Of a stretch of DNA of 64,000 bases, positions 32,956 through 41,913 are shown piece by piece (positions within the stretch are counted from its first letter, which is position 1; each line of letters begins with the position of its first letter). The stretch is from an uncultured Flaviramulus sp. (GTDB taxonomy: Bacteria; Bacteroidota; Bacteroidia; Flavobacteriales; Flavobacteriaceae). The DNA is taken from positions 1 to 64,000 of the forward strand of contig CANKVS010000013.1 in the NCBI GenBank assembly GCA_947487155.1, written 5' to 3'. The notes below the pieces were generated by a model, which was not told the origin of the DNA, did not search any database, and saw only the letters and a program-made list of their open reading frames with translations. A program made the translations under genes and the position numbers.

Positions 32956-34371
32956 ATGAATTACAAAGAAGCTTTAAACCATCCCATATTTAAAATCATC
33001 TCCCAATCGACAAAAGAATTACAACTTGATGCTTTTGTTATTGGTGGCTTTGTACGCGATTTTATTTTAAAGCGTGGTAACGCCAAAGATATTGATATTG
33101 TTGCCATAGGTAGTGGTATTGCACTTGCTAAACAGGTTGCAAAAAACATTCCTTCCCAACCAAAAGTGCAGGTTTTTAAAACTTACGGCACAGCAATGCT
33201 TAGATACGATGATATTGAAATAGAGTTTGTTGGGGCAAGAAAAGAATCTTATAACGAAAATAGTAGGAACCCAATTGTAGAAAACGGCACTTTGGAGGAC
33301 GACCAAAACCGACGAGATTTTACAATAAACGCTTTAGCTTTAGACTTAAGTGACACTAAATTTGGTGAATTACTTGATCCATTTAATGGTATTGAAGATT
33401 TAGATAAGAAAATAATAAAAACACCTTTAAATCCAGATATAACGTATAGTGATGATCCATTGCGCATGATGCGCGCCATTAGGTTTGCAACACAACTTAA
33501 TTTTAAAATTGAACAAACGTCGTTACACGCTATTTCAAAAAACTGTGATAGAATTAAAATTATTACTAACGAGCGTATTGTTGTAGAACTCAATAAAATT
33601 CTAGAAAGTGAAATACCTTCAGTTGGGTTTTTATTGCTAGAACAAACAGGATTATTACAATACATTTTACCAGAACTTACTGCCTTAAAAGGCATTGATG
33701 AAGTTGAAGGACAACGCCATAAAGATAATTTTTATCACACTTTAGAAGTTGTAGATAATATTGCAAAACACACTAACAATGTGTGGCTACGTTGGGCGGC
33801 ATTATTACACGATATTGGTAAAGCACCAACAAAACGGTTTAGTAAAAAAGTAGGATGGACCTTTCATGGGCATGAATTTGAAGGCTCAAAAATGGTATAT
33901 CACCTATTTAAAAGATTGAAAATGCCACTGAATGACAAAATGAAATTTGTACAAAAAATGGTATTTATGAGTTCGCGCCCCATCGTGCTTGCTCAAGACA
34001 TTGTAACCGATTCGGCAGTACGCAGATTAGTGTTTGATGCTGGTGATTATGTTGATGATTTAATGACGCTTTGTGAGGCCGATATTACCACCAAAAACCC
34101 TAAAAAATTTAATAAATACCATAACAACTTTAAAATAGTACGCGATAAGATTATTGAAGTTGAAACTCGCGACCATGTTAGAAATTTTCAACCACCCATT
34201 TCTGGGGAAGAAATAATGAAAACATTCAATTTAAAACCATCTCGTGAAATTGGGATTATTAAAGAAACTATAAAAGAAGCTATTTTAGAAGGTGATATTC
34301 CAAATGAATATAATGCAGCATATCAATTAATGTTATCAGAAGGTGTGAAATTAGGGTTGAAAAAAAATTAA
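32956..34371 (+). CDS. CCA tRNA nucleotidyltransferase / HD-domain enzyme
   Basis: A 471-residue protein. The N-terminal class II polymerase-beta nucleotidyltransferase head has IGGFVRDFILKRGNAKDIDIVAIG, with the GG motif and the DxD metal site, and RRDFTINALALDL, then RLSR-type RMMRAIRFA. A C-terminal HD domain follows (HTLEVVDNIAK, LLHDIGKAPT). The combination is the bacterial CCA-adding enzyme with HD phosphohydrolase. It completes or repairs the 3' CCA of tRNAs. It follows the GxxExxY cassette by ten bases, and a palindromic repeat follows it. Confidence 0.9.
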   Translation: MNYKEALNHPIFKIISQSTKELQLDAFVIGGFVRDFILKRGNAKDIDIVAIGSGIALAKQVAKNIPSQPKVQVFKTYGTAMLRYDDIEIEFVGARKESYNENSRNPIVENGTLEDDQNRRDFTINALALDLSDTKFGELLDPFNGIEDLDKKIIKTPLNPDITYSDDPLRMMRAIRFATQLNFKIEQTSLHAISKNCDRIKIITNERIVVELNKILESEIPSVGFLLLEQTGLLQYILPELTALKGIDEVEGQRHKDNFYHTLEVVDNIAKHTNNVWLRWAALLHDIGKAPTKRFSKKVGWTFHGHEFEGSKMVYHLFKRLKMPLNDKMKFVQKMVFMSSRPIVLAQDIVTDSAVRRLVFDAGDYVDDLMTLCEADITTKNPKKFNKYHNNFKIVRDKIIEVETRDHVRNFQPPISGEEIMKTFNLKPSREIGIIKETIKEAILEGDIPNEYNAAYQLMLSEGVKLGLKKN

Positions 34372-34380
34372 GCAAAAAGC

Positions 34381-34462
34381 TTGTCATTCCTGTAAAGGCA
34401 GGAATCCACTTAAAATAATTTAGGTTCAATTAATAAGGTTCCTGCCTTTGCAGGAATGACAA
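34381..34462. repeat. Palindromic repeat element between the CCA enzyme and heme A synthase genes
   Basis: The arms 34381-34407 (TTGTCATTCCTGTAAAGGC and on) and 34437-34462 (GGTTCCTGCCTTTGCAGGA and on) are near-perfect reverse complements. Each arm also folds on itself, since TTCCTG pairs with CAGGAA. This GTCATTCCTG...CAGGAAT type is, from memory, a widely dispersed short palindromic repeat in bacteria. It ends four bases before the next ATG, so it forms the leader of the heme A synthase gene. Confidence 0.75.
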
Positions 34463-34466
34463 AAGG

Positions 34467-35489
34467 ATGAAAAAAGACAACAAAAAAGTTATTTATTGGT
34501 TACTCATTGGGTGCTTGCTCATTTTCATAATGGTAGTTATTGGCGGTATTACTAGGTTAACACATTCAGGGTTATCAATTTCTAACTACAAGTTAATTTC
34601 TGGAACCATTCCCCCAATGAATGATGTTGAGTGGCAAGAAGCTTTCAATTTGTACAAACAATACCCAGAGTATCAAAAACTAAACACCCACTTTTCACTT
34701 CAAGATTTTAAAGATATTTATTTTTGGGAATGGCTACATCGGTTTATTGGACGCATAATTGGGTTAGTATTTTTTATTCCATTTCTATATTTTCTATTAA
34801 AAAAACAGCTCACCACACCAACTATAAAAAAATCGTTACTACTAATGGCATTAGGTGCTTTTCAAGGGTTTTTAGGTTGGTATATGGTTAAAAGTGGACT
34901 GGTAGATAATCCAGATGTAAGTCATTACAGGTTGGCAGCACATTTAACCACCGCTTTTATAACCTTTGCTTATACCTTTTGGGTTGCTTTAGATTTAATG
35001 TTTCCGCAAAAAAAGAACATAGATAAAGGTTTTAGAAATTTAATTCGATTTGGTTTAGCTCTACTAATATTACAAATAATTTATGGTGCTTTTGTAGCTG
35101 GCTTAGACGCTGGTTTTATACACAACCATTGGCCATTAATGAGCGAAGGCAAATTTATGCACAAAACAGTTTATATTGAACAAAACCCTTTGTACAAAAA
35201 CTTTATTGAAGGAAAAAGTGGGGTTCAATTTGTACATAGAATTTTAGCTTATATCGTTGTGCTTTTTATAATTATAATTTGGAAAAAATCTCGAAAAATG
35301 AATGTAACACAAATACAATCAAAAGGAATTAAAGCGCTTTTGGTAATGATAGGTGTTCAGTTTTTATTAGGTGTTTTAACTATTCTTTTAATAAATAAAA
35401 TGCCTGTTTTATTTGGTGTAGCACATCAAATTGGTGCTTTTTTCTTGTTAACAATAATGACATTTGCTTTACATCGCTTCAGTAAATAA
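34467..35489 (+). CDS. COX15/CtaA-family heme A synthase
   Basis: A 340-residue membrane enzyme that oxidises heme O to heme A for cytochrome oxidases. Seven to eight membrane helices alternate with the family's histidine motifs: VIGGITRLTHSGLSI, WEWLHRFIGRIIG, LAAHLTTAFITF, FVHRILAYIVV and VAHQIGAFFLL. The length is normal for COX15-type proteins and longer than Bacillus CtaA. No other cytochrome oxidase assembly gene is in the window. The leader carries a palindromic repeat that could fold over the ribosome entry site. Confidence 0.92.
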   Translation: MKKDNKKVIYWLLIGCLLIFIMVVIGGITRLTHSGLSISNYKLISGTIPPMNDVEWQEAFNLYKQYPEYQKLNTHFSLQDFKDIYFWEWLHRFIGRIIGLVFFIPFLYFLLKKQLTTPTIKKSLLLMALGAFQGFLGWYMVKSGLVDNPDVSHYRLAAHLTTAFITFAYTFWVALDLMFPQKKNIDKGFRNLIRFGLALLILQIIYGAFVAGLDAGFIHNHWPLMSEGKFMHKTVYIEQNPLYKNFIEGKSGVQFVHRILAYIVVLFIIIIWKKSRKMNVTQIQSKGIKALLVMIGVQFLLGVLTILLINKMPVLFGVAHQIGAFFLLTIMTFALHRFSK

Positions 35490-35501
35490 TTCAAAAAAAC
35501 A

Positions 35502-35509
35502 TATCTTTG
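35502..35509 (+). promoter_or_regulatory. -7 promoter element of the pRiA4b ORF-3-like gene
   Basis: TATCTTTG, 17 bases before the ATG at 35527. Confidence 0.5.
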
Positions 35510-35526
35510 TAGCATAATTTCTCACG

Positions 35527-36042
35527 ATGATTTACAGATTTAGAGTAATACTTGATAATGATACTGAAGATGATATTTTCCGCGATTTAGAAATTCGTGA
35601 AACAGATACTCTTGAAGATTTGCATAACATTATAACCCAGTCTTTTGGGTTCGATGGTACTGAAATGGCTTCGTTTTACATTAGTAACGATACTTGGGAT
35701 CAAGGTGAAGAAATTTCTTTATTTGATTTAAGTGACGGAAATACAGCACGTTTAATGAACGAAACATCTTTAGATAGTGTGGTACATGAAGCACAAACTA
35801 AATTAATATATGTTTACGATTTTTTAAGTATGTGGACGTTTTATGTTGAATTAGCTGAAATAGTTGATGAAACCGAAGGACACGATTACCCTAACTTAAT
35901 GTTTGTTCAAGGGCAAGTGCCAGATACTGCTCCAGAAAAATTGTTTGAAGCTGATGTTGATGAAGATAATTTTGATGAATTTGAAGATGGTATAGACGTT
36001 GATGATTATAGCGATTTAGATTTTGACGAAAACTGGAATTAA
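35527..36042 (+). CDS. Plasmid pRiA4b ORF-3-like protein
   Basis: A 171-residue soluble protein. Residues 1-75 have the pRiA4b ORF-3-like (PF07929) pattern: MIYRFRVILDNDTEDDIFRDLEI, TLEDLHNIITQSFGF, and F-YISNDTWDQGEEISLFDL. The C-terminal 40 residues are strongly acidic (EADVDEDNFDEFEDGIDVDD). Members occur on plasmids, next to transposases and in ordinary chromosomes, and no biochemical role is established. Here it appears to be a plain chromosomal gene with its own promoter. Its end faces a convergent gene 13 bases away. Confidence 0.75.
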   Translation: MIYRFRVILDNDTEDDIFRDLEIRETDTLEDLHNIITQSFGFDGTEMASFYISNDTWDQGEEISLFDLSDGNTARLMNETSLDSVVHEAQTKLIYVYDFLSMWTFYVELAEIVDETEGHDYPNLMFVQGQVPDTAPEKLFEADVDEDNFDEFEDGIDVDDYSDLDFDENWN

Positions 36043-36055
36043 ACCTTCTGTTTAT

Positions 36056-37111
36056 TTAAAAAGATGGTTTTACATTTTCGTAATTACGCACTAAATACTC
36101 CAAACCATTTTTTAATATTTGTCCCATATTTTTAGAACGCTTAAACTTTACATCTTGAGTATATTCATAGATTTTAAACTTTAATAGGTCTACATTTTCT
36201 TTTTTCGATATGGTGTCTGAAAGCATACAACCTAACAACACATTTACTCTATCGTTAAAGCTTTTTAACCGTTTTACCAAAATGGAACGCTCTTCAATTT
36301 TATATTGATCTATTGAGAATTTTTGAAAACTTTTGGACACCAATGCAACCATCTCTAAATTTTCTTTAAAAAACTGTGGCCTGTAAATATTAAACTTACC
36401 CTCGTAGGATTGTTGATCGAAATCTATCGCTCTTATTTTATAAACTACATGGTCGAAATCGTGTGTTGGCACAATTACATAATTGTACGATCGCATATCT
36501 CCTAAAAGCCTAATCATACAACGTTCGTTAAACTTAACAAACTCTTTTGCTATTTGCGACTTTTCAGATTTACTACATTTAGGTAGCATATTTTTTATAA
36601 ACTCATCACCTGGTATACCTACAATATGCTCTTCAATTAAGGTGTTTTTATAAACTAAAAAATTCAAATTATATGGGGAAAGCATATGCTCTAATTCCAA
36701 ACCATAAATACGTGAAGCATCCGCAGTCTTTATATAAAAATACGTGTAGTTATCATTTAAAATATTTCTAATCTTAATCCTAAATGGCTTAGAATTTCCA
36801 AATGTGCAATAATCAATTGCATCAACATTAAGAAATGGAATTGTACTTTCGTTACCATCAGAATGTAAAATAGTATAGACTTTTTTCAGGCTTAAATCTA
36901 TTTCCTCCCTTTCATATTCATTATAATAAACACGAATCCATAGCGTATCATTATCATGCTTATCATACACTACAATCGACCCTTGAAACCGTAGCAAATC
37001 ATCATAAAAAATGGGGATTTTTATATTTCTATTGTATTCAGAAAGGTAATCATGTAATTTCGTTGTTACAGGATATGATGGTTTTTTCTTAGATATCTTT
37101 AAATCTTGCAT
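36056..37111 (-). CDS. Unrecognised protein with kinase-like catalytic motifs
   Basis: A 351-residue cytoplasmic protein. The start used is the ATG at 37111 (MQDLKIS). An in-frame TTG lies six codons upstream. I cannot name the family. The segment LLGDMRSYNYVI (Asp205, Asn210) has the D-x4-N spacing of protein-kinase and aminoglycoside-phosphotransferase catalytic loops, and IRAIDFDQQSYEG (Asp230) fits the following metal-binding IDF motif. The preceding EEHIVGIPGDEF could be a hinge-like segment. N-terminal residues 1-135 are beta-rich (RFQGSIVVYDKHDND, LWIRVYYNEYER). No signal peptide or membrane span is present. Kinase activity is inference. It is convergent with the pRiA4b-like gene and divergent from the ABC transporter. 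Confidence 0.6.
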   Translation of the reverse strand: MQDLKISKKKPSYPVTTKLHDYLSEYNRNIKIPIFYDDLLRFQGSIVVYDKHDNDTLWIRVYYNEYEREEIDLSLKKVYTILHSDGNESTIPFLNVDAIDYCTFGNSKPFRIKIRNILNDNYTYFYIKTADASRIYGLELEHMLSPYNLNFLVYKNTLIEEHIVGIPGDEFIKNMLPKCSKSEKSQIAKEFVKFNERCMIRLLGDMRSYNYVIVPTHDFDHVVYKIRAIDFDQQSYEGKFNIYRPQFFKENLEMVALVSKSFQKFSIDQYKIEERSILVKRLKSFNDRVNVLLGCMLSDTISKKENVDLLKFKIYEYTQDVKFKRSKNMGQILKNGLEYLVRNYENVKPSF

Positions 37112-37232
37112 AACTATAAAGTTATTCAAATTTAAGCTTTTATTATTATCCTTGTAACAAATTGTACAGACTATCGTCTTACCGATATAGCTAACCTATA
37201 TTGATGCTTTTCAGTATACTAAAAATATCGCT

Positions 37233-38129
37233 TTGGAGCCTATTCTAACAATTACCAATCTTACCAAAAAATTTGGCTATTTAACCGCTGTTAAAGACTT
37301 ATCGTTTACTATAAACAAAGGAAATATTTATGGTATTTTAGGCCCTAACGGAAGTGGAAAATCTACCACCTTGGGCATTGTTTTAAATGTAGTAAACAAG
37401 ACTTTAGGTGATTTTCATTGGTTTGACGGCAACACCTCAACGCATGAGGCATTAAAAAAAGTAGGCGCTATTATTGAGCGTCCAAATTTTTACCCATATA
37501 TGACTGCTTCAGAAAACTTAAAGTTGGTTTGTAAAATAAAAGGGGTTGATTATAGTAAAATTGAAGAAAAACTAGAAATTGTTGGTTTATTAGAAAGGAA
37601 GCATAGTAAATTTAGAACCTATTCCCTTGGAATGAAGCAACGATTGGCGATTGCATCTGCCTTACTAAATGATCCAGAAATTTTAATTCTTGACGAGCCT
37701 ACAAATGGCTTAGATCCTCAAGGCATTCATCAAATTAGAGAAATAATTAAGCAAATTGCTGCAAAAGGCACAACTATTTTGTTGGCTTCGCATTTATTAG
37801 ATGAAGTTGAAAAAGTATGCACGCACGTTGTTGTACTTAGAAAAGGTGTGAAATTATACGCTGGTCGTGTAGATGACATGATTTCTAGTCATGGCTTTTT
37901 TGAATTGAAATGTAACAAACAAGATGAGTTATTATCATTTTTAAAAGATAATACGTCGTTTGGAAAAATTACTGTTGAAGCTGATTTGATTACTGCTTTT
38001 TTAAATGAGCCTATTAAATCTGAAAGTTTCAATAAATTACTATTTGAAAAAGGTCTTATTCTAACGCATTTGGTACAACGAAAAGAAAGTTTAGAAGAGC
38101 AATTCCTACAACTTACAGATAATAACTAA
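37233..38129 (+). CDS. ABC exporter ATP-binding protein
   Basis: A 298-residue ATPase of the bacitracin/antibiotic export (ABC-2) type. It starts at a TTG (MEPILTITNLTKKFG). Walker A is GPNGSGKST, the signature is YSLGMKQRL, and Walker B is EILILDEPTNGLDP followed by the switch histidine in LLASHLLDE. A C-terminal extension of about 85 residues (from RKGVKLYAG) is typical of this subgroup. It pairs with the permease gene 19 bases downstream. The exported substrate is unknown. No two-component system or peptide gene is adjacent. Confidence 0.9.
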   Translation: MEPILTITNLTKKFGYLTAVKDLSFTINKGNIYGILGPNGSGKSTTLGIVLNVVNKTLGDFHWFDGNTSTHEALKKVGAIIERPNFYPYMTASENLKLVCKIKGVDYSKIEEKLEIVGLLERKHSKFRTYSLGMKQRLAIASALLNDPEILILDEPTNGLDPQGIHQIREIIKQIAAKGTTILLASHLLDEVEKVCTHVVVLRKGVKLYAGRVDDMISSHGFFELKCNKQDELLSFLKDNTSFGKITVEADLITAFLNEPIKSESFNKLLFEKGLILTHLVQRKESLEEQFLQLTDNN

Positions 38130-38148
38130 CACAACCAAAACTGACTAT

Positions 38149-38973
38149 ATGTTACGCCTATTAAATTTAGAATTACAAAAATTATTACTTAATAGAACTA
38201 GTAAGATTCTTATTTTTGTATCTTTTATACTTCCTTTTTTTGTCATTTTATTATCATCAATAAAATTTAACGTTTTTGGTTTTTTCACCCTTGAATTAGG
38301 TGAACTTGGAATTTTTAATTTTCCTATTATTTGGCATTTAACAACGTTTTTTGCCTCTCAATTTAAGTTCTTCTTTGCTATAGTCGTGGTGAGTATGATA
38401 GGGAATGAGTATAGCAATAAAACTATTAAGCAAAATTTAATAGATGGTTTAAGTAAAAAGGAATTTATCTTATCCAAATTCTATACTTTAGTTTTCTTTT
38501 CATTAGTCTCTACTATATTAATTAGTCTTATTTCCTTATGTATAGGTTTATATTACTCTAGTTATACTGAGGTCTCAATTATATTTAGAGAGGTTGAATT
38601 TTTACTAGCCTATTTTGTAAAATTAACTGCCTTTTTTAGTTTGTGTTTATTCTTTGGAATGATGGTTAAGCGGTCAGCTTTTGCACTAGCATTTTTATTT
38701 ATTCTATATATTTTAGAATGGATTATTTTTGGGTTGATGACATGGAAATTAGACACAACCATAGCTGAAAAAATTCAAAATTACTTTCCATTAAAATCTA
38801 TGTATAAATTAATAGATCAACCTTTCCAACGTATAGCCATGACCAAATTTCCTGATAAGGCAGGTTTATCTTATAATTACGGAGTCTATTGGTATGAATT
38901 TGCCATAGTAATTGGTTGGACTGCCCTATTTATCTTTTTATCGTACAGATTATTAAAAAAGCGAGATTTGTAA
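38149..38973 (+). CDS. ABC-2 type permease
   Basis: A 274-residue membrane protein with about six helices (LIFVSFILPFFVILLSSI, FFFAIVVVSMIGNEY, FFSLVSTILISLISLCIGLYY, FFSLCLFFGMMV, LAFLFILYILEWIIFGLM, FAIVIGWTALFIFLSY). The cytoplasmic coupling segment NEYSNKTIKQNLIDGLSKKEF is the typical ABC-2 pattern. It forms the exporter with the upstream ATPase. The promoter of the next gene overlaps its stop codon. Confidence 0.85.
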   Translation: MLRLLNLELQKLLLNRTSKILIFVSFILPFFVILLSSIKFNVFGFFTLELGELGIFNFPIIWHLTTFFASQFKFFFAIVVVSMIGNEYSNKTIKQNLIDGLSKKEFILSKFYTLVFFSLVSTILISLISLCIGLYYSSYTEVSIIFREVEFLLAYFVKLTAFFSLCLFFGMMVKRSAFALAFLFILYILEWIIFGLMTWKLDTTIAEKIQNYFPLKSMYKLIDQPFQRIAMTKFPDKAGLSYNYGVYWYEFAIVIGWTALFIFLSYRLLKKRDL

Positions 38974-38981
38974 TATCTTTG
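38974..38981 (+). promoter_or_regulatory. -7 promoter element of the first T9SS surface protein gene
   Basis: TATCTTTG directly after the permease stop, 20 bases before the ATG at 39002, so the surface protein gene need not rely on the ABC operon. Confidence 0.45.
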
Positions 38982-39001
38982 ATAGCTTTTGCTATTTAAA
39001 G

Positions 39002-41767
39002 ATGAGAAAAATTATCATATTAATAATAACCTGTCTTACAGGATTAAATGCTATTGCCCAAAACGAAGCTTCAAATTGGTATTTTGGCGAAAATGCTGGT
39101 ATCAATTTTAACTTTTTCACTGGTGAGGTTACCTCTCTTGATAATGGACAAATAAACACTAGAGAAGGTTGTGCTTCTATATCAGATTCCAATGGCGATT
39201 TATTATTTTATACTGATGGTAGTACAGTTTATAATAAGTTTCATGAGATTATGCCGAATGGAGAAGGCCTTTTGGGTGATGAGTCGAGCACTCAATCTGC
39301 AATTGTAGTTCCCAATTCTAATAATCCAAACATCTATTATGTTTTCACAGTAGGATCTAATGCTAATGATACTGGATTAAATTATTCAGAAATCGATGTG
39401 TCTGCAAATTTATCTACAGGAGAAGTTACTAGAAAAAATATTAATTTACTTCCAGATTGTGCTGAAAAAATTTCAGCAGTTGTTAAAGACTGTGACTCAA
39501 AATCCATTTGGGTTATTACGCTTTCAAATAGTAGTGGTGTTTTTCCCGTAAATGCCCAACCTAATTTAGATACATTTTATGCCTACGAAGTAAATGCTGT
39601 AGGAGTTAACCCTGTTCCTGTAAAATCAACATTACCAATTACAATATCCGACACAAGAGGTTATTTAAAGCTATCCCCTAGTGGATTTAAATTAGCATGT
39701 GCTAATGTGCGATCAGGCTTATATTTATTTGATTTTAATTCTACAACTGGTACTGTTAGTAACACTTTACCTTTGAGCGTTAATGGTTCAAACAATTTCC
39801 CTTACGGTGTCGAGTTTTCTCCAGATAGTCAGTTTTTATATATTCTGGCATCAAATGATTTTTTTGATAGAACTAATAGCACTAATAATAATAACCCCAC
39901 TAATCATAGTGCCAATTTAATTCAGTATAACCTTAATGCGGCAAATATTAATAACAGTCAAGTAGTTTTAGATTCAAGACAACAATATCGTGGGGCACTA
40001 CAACTGGCTCCCAATGGAAAAATATATAGATCCATGAGTCAAACTTACGATGATGGATTAAATGCTTTAGGGGTTATTAACAACCCAAATGAATTAGGAG
40101 TAGCAGCTAACTATCAACACAATGCTGTTAGTTTAGGCTCTAATAATTCTACGCAGGGTCTACCGCCTTTTATAACATCCTTTTTTAATCAACAAATAGA
40201 TATTATAAATAACAATAGTTCAAGTACATTTTTAGCATTATGTGAGAATGAAACTTATACCTTAGTTGCAGATAATTTACCAGGAGCTATATACTCTTGG
40301 ACTCGTGATGACATACCATTACCTGAATCTGATTTTGATTTATTAGTTACACAAAGTGGTAGATATAAAGTAGTTATTGAACCTAATGGTTCTGTAATAA
40401 CAAATTCTTGTGGCTTACCTCAAGGAGTGGCTAATGTTCAATTTTTTGATAATCCAAATGCTTTTAATACTTCTATTTTTCAATGTGATTTAGATATTAT
40501 TTCTGATGGATTAACTACTTATAATCTAAATAATGCTTTTCAAGAAATTACAGACAGCTCTTTTGATGACGTTACAATTTCGTTTTATCTAGATCCAAAT
40601 GATGCTATAAATAACACAAATCCTATACTAAACCCTGAAGCTTTTGAAAACGATCATACATCTCAAATATACGCTAGGGCTACACATACTATTAGTGGGT
40701 GTTACAACACTTCTGTAGTTAATTTAGAAATTAGTGACACTCAAGTTAGTAACTTTATAGCAGATTCAGTTTGTGACGAATTGAATTCGGAAGATGGTAT
40801 AAACTCATTTGTGCTAGATGACTATACACCACTAATTTTAAACACGCTAACAATACCAACCACAGAGTTAGTTATAAAATATTATGGCAACATTAATGAT
40901 GCACATTTAGAGCAAAATGCTATTACAGACTACACTAATACTAATCCTTACAGTCAAAAATTATATTTCAGAATTGAAAATATTACTACAAATGATTGCT
41001 TTGGAATAAATGAATTAGAATTAAACATCTCTAAACTTCCAAATATAGAAGAAGAAGAAGAAACCTTATATTACTGCTTAAATACGTTTCCTGAAACCAT
41101 TACAATACATGCAAATGTTATTGGGGATTCTCCTAATAATTACACCTACAATTGGTCTACTGGAGAAGATACTTATGAAATTGATATTAATGACATTGGT
41201 ATTTACACCGTTACCATAACCAATAAAGCAACGACATGCTCTAAAGAAAGAACCATTATTATAGAAGCTTCTAATGTTGCTACCTTTGAAGCTATTGAAG
41301 TTGTTGATGTAACACAGAATAACACCATTACCACATTGGTTTCTGGTGAAGGGGTTTACGAATACGCCTTAGAAAATGACAATGGTATATACCGACAGTA
41401 TCAAGAAAGTAACATATTTGAAAATGTATCGCCTGGTATTTATACAATAACTGTTAGAGATATTAAAAATAACTGTGGTACAGTAGCAAACCAAGTTTCT
41501 ATTATTGGCTTCCCTAAGTTCTTTACACCAAATAATGATGGTGTGCACGATACATGGCAAGTCCTTGGTATTTCTGGTATGTTTCAACCCAATTCTAATA
41601 TTTTTATTTATAATCGCTTTGGGAAATTAATTAAACAGTTAAATCCGTTAGGTGCTGGTTGGGACGGAACATTTAATGGTGAAAAACTACCCGTTGATGA
41701 TTATTGGTTTATGGTAACACTTCAAGACGGCAGAATTTTTAAAAATCATTTTACTTTGAAATACTAA
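39002..41767 (+). CDS. T9SS type B surface protein with beta-propeller-like head and two repeat modules
   Basis: A 921-residue exported protein. Signal peptide residues 1-19 (MRKIIILIITCLTGLNAIA). Residues 22-400 resemble the beta-propeller-like head common on such proteins (NWYFGENAGINFNF, GDLLFYTDGSTVYNK, YLKLSPSGFKLACA, APNGKIYRSMS). Two modules follow, starting FQCDLDIISDG and SVCDELNSEDG, then an immunoglobulin-like segment (YNWSTGEDTYEIDI). The last 85 residues are the type B sorting domain (FFTPNNDGVHDTWQV, IYNRFGKLIKQL, GWDGTFNGEKLPVDDYWF), which directs export by T9SS. It is the first of three tandem relatives. Function is likely surface contact or matrix binding, by inference. Confidence 0.9.
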   Translation: MRKIIILIITCLTGLNAIAQNEASNWYFGENAGINFNFFTGEVTSLDNGQINTREGCASISDSNGDLLFYTDGSTVYNKFHEIMPNGEGLLGDESSTQSAIVVPNSNNPNIYYVFTVGSNANDTGLNYSEIDVSANLSTGEVTRKNINLLPDCAEKISAVVKDCDSKSIWVITLSNSSGVFPVNAQPNLDTFYAYEVNAVGVNPVPVKSTLPITISDTRGYLKLSPSGFKLACANVRSGLYLFDFNSTTGTVSNTLPLSVNGSNNFPYGVEFSPDSQFLYILASNDFFDRTNSTNNNNPTNHSANLIQYNLNAANINNSQVVLDSRQQYRGALQLAPNGKIYRSMSQTYDDGLNALGVINNPNELGVAANYQHNAVSLGSNNSTQGLPPFITSFFNQQIDIINNNSSSTFLALCENETYTLVADNLPGAIYSWTRDDIPLPESDFDLLVTQSGRYKVVIEPNGSVITNSCGLPQGVANVQFFDNPNAFNTSIFQCDLDIISDGLTTYNLNNAFQEITDSSFDDVTISFYLDPNDAINNTNPILNPEAFENDHTSQIYARATHTISGCYNTSVVNLEISDTQVSNFIADSVCDELNSEDGINSFVLDDYTPLILNTLTIPTTELVIKYYGNINDAHLEQNAITDYTNTNPYSQKLYFRIENITTNDCFGINELELNISKLPNIEEEEETLYYCLNTFPETITIHANVIGDSPNNYTYNWSTGEDTYEIDINDIGIYTVTITNKATTCSKERTIIIEASNVATFEAIEVVDVTQNNTITTLVSGEGVYEYALENDNGIYRQYQESNIFENVSPGIYTITVRDIKNNCGTVANQVSIIGFPKFFTPNNDGVHDTWQVLGISGMFQPNSNIFIYNRFGKLIKQLNPLGAGWDGTFNGEKLPVDDYWFMVTLQDGRIFKNHFTLKY

Positions 41768-41793
41768 AACAATTCACTTAAAACAAATAAAAA

Positions 41794-41826
41794 TGCATTT
41801 CATCTGATTTTTTTTGCATTTCATCT
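41794..41826 (+). promoter_or_regulatory. Exact 12-bp direct repeat with 21-bp phase before the second surface protein gene
   Basis: TGCATTTCATCT occurs at 41794-41805 and again at 41815-41826, exactly 21 bp apart, about 90 bases before the ATG at 41914. It matches the sites at 27580-27632 in sequence, phase and orientation to its gene. It is a candidate binding site for a regulator with two-turn phased half-sites, such as a LytTR protein. Confidence 0.5.
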
Positions 41827-41913
41827 AAAAAATAACTAATTTTCGCAATAATTTAATCCGTACATACGGTATTATTTTGCCATTAAAATCAAAAAAGAAA
41901 AAACCTACATGCT

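Noticed and set aside
35527..36042. The pRiA4b ORF-3-like gene as sign of a plasmid or transposon
   Set aside because: Members are common on chromosomes. No transposase, inverted repeats or plasmid genes flank it here.
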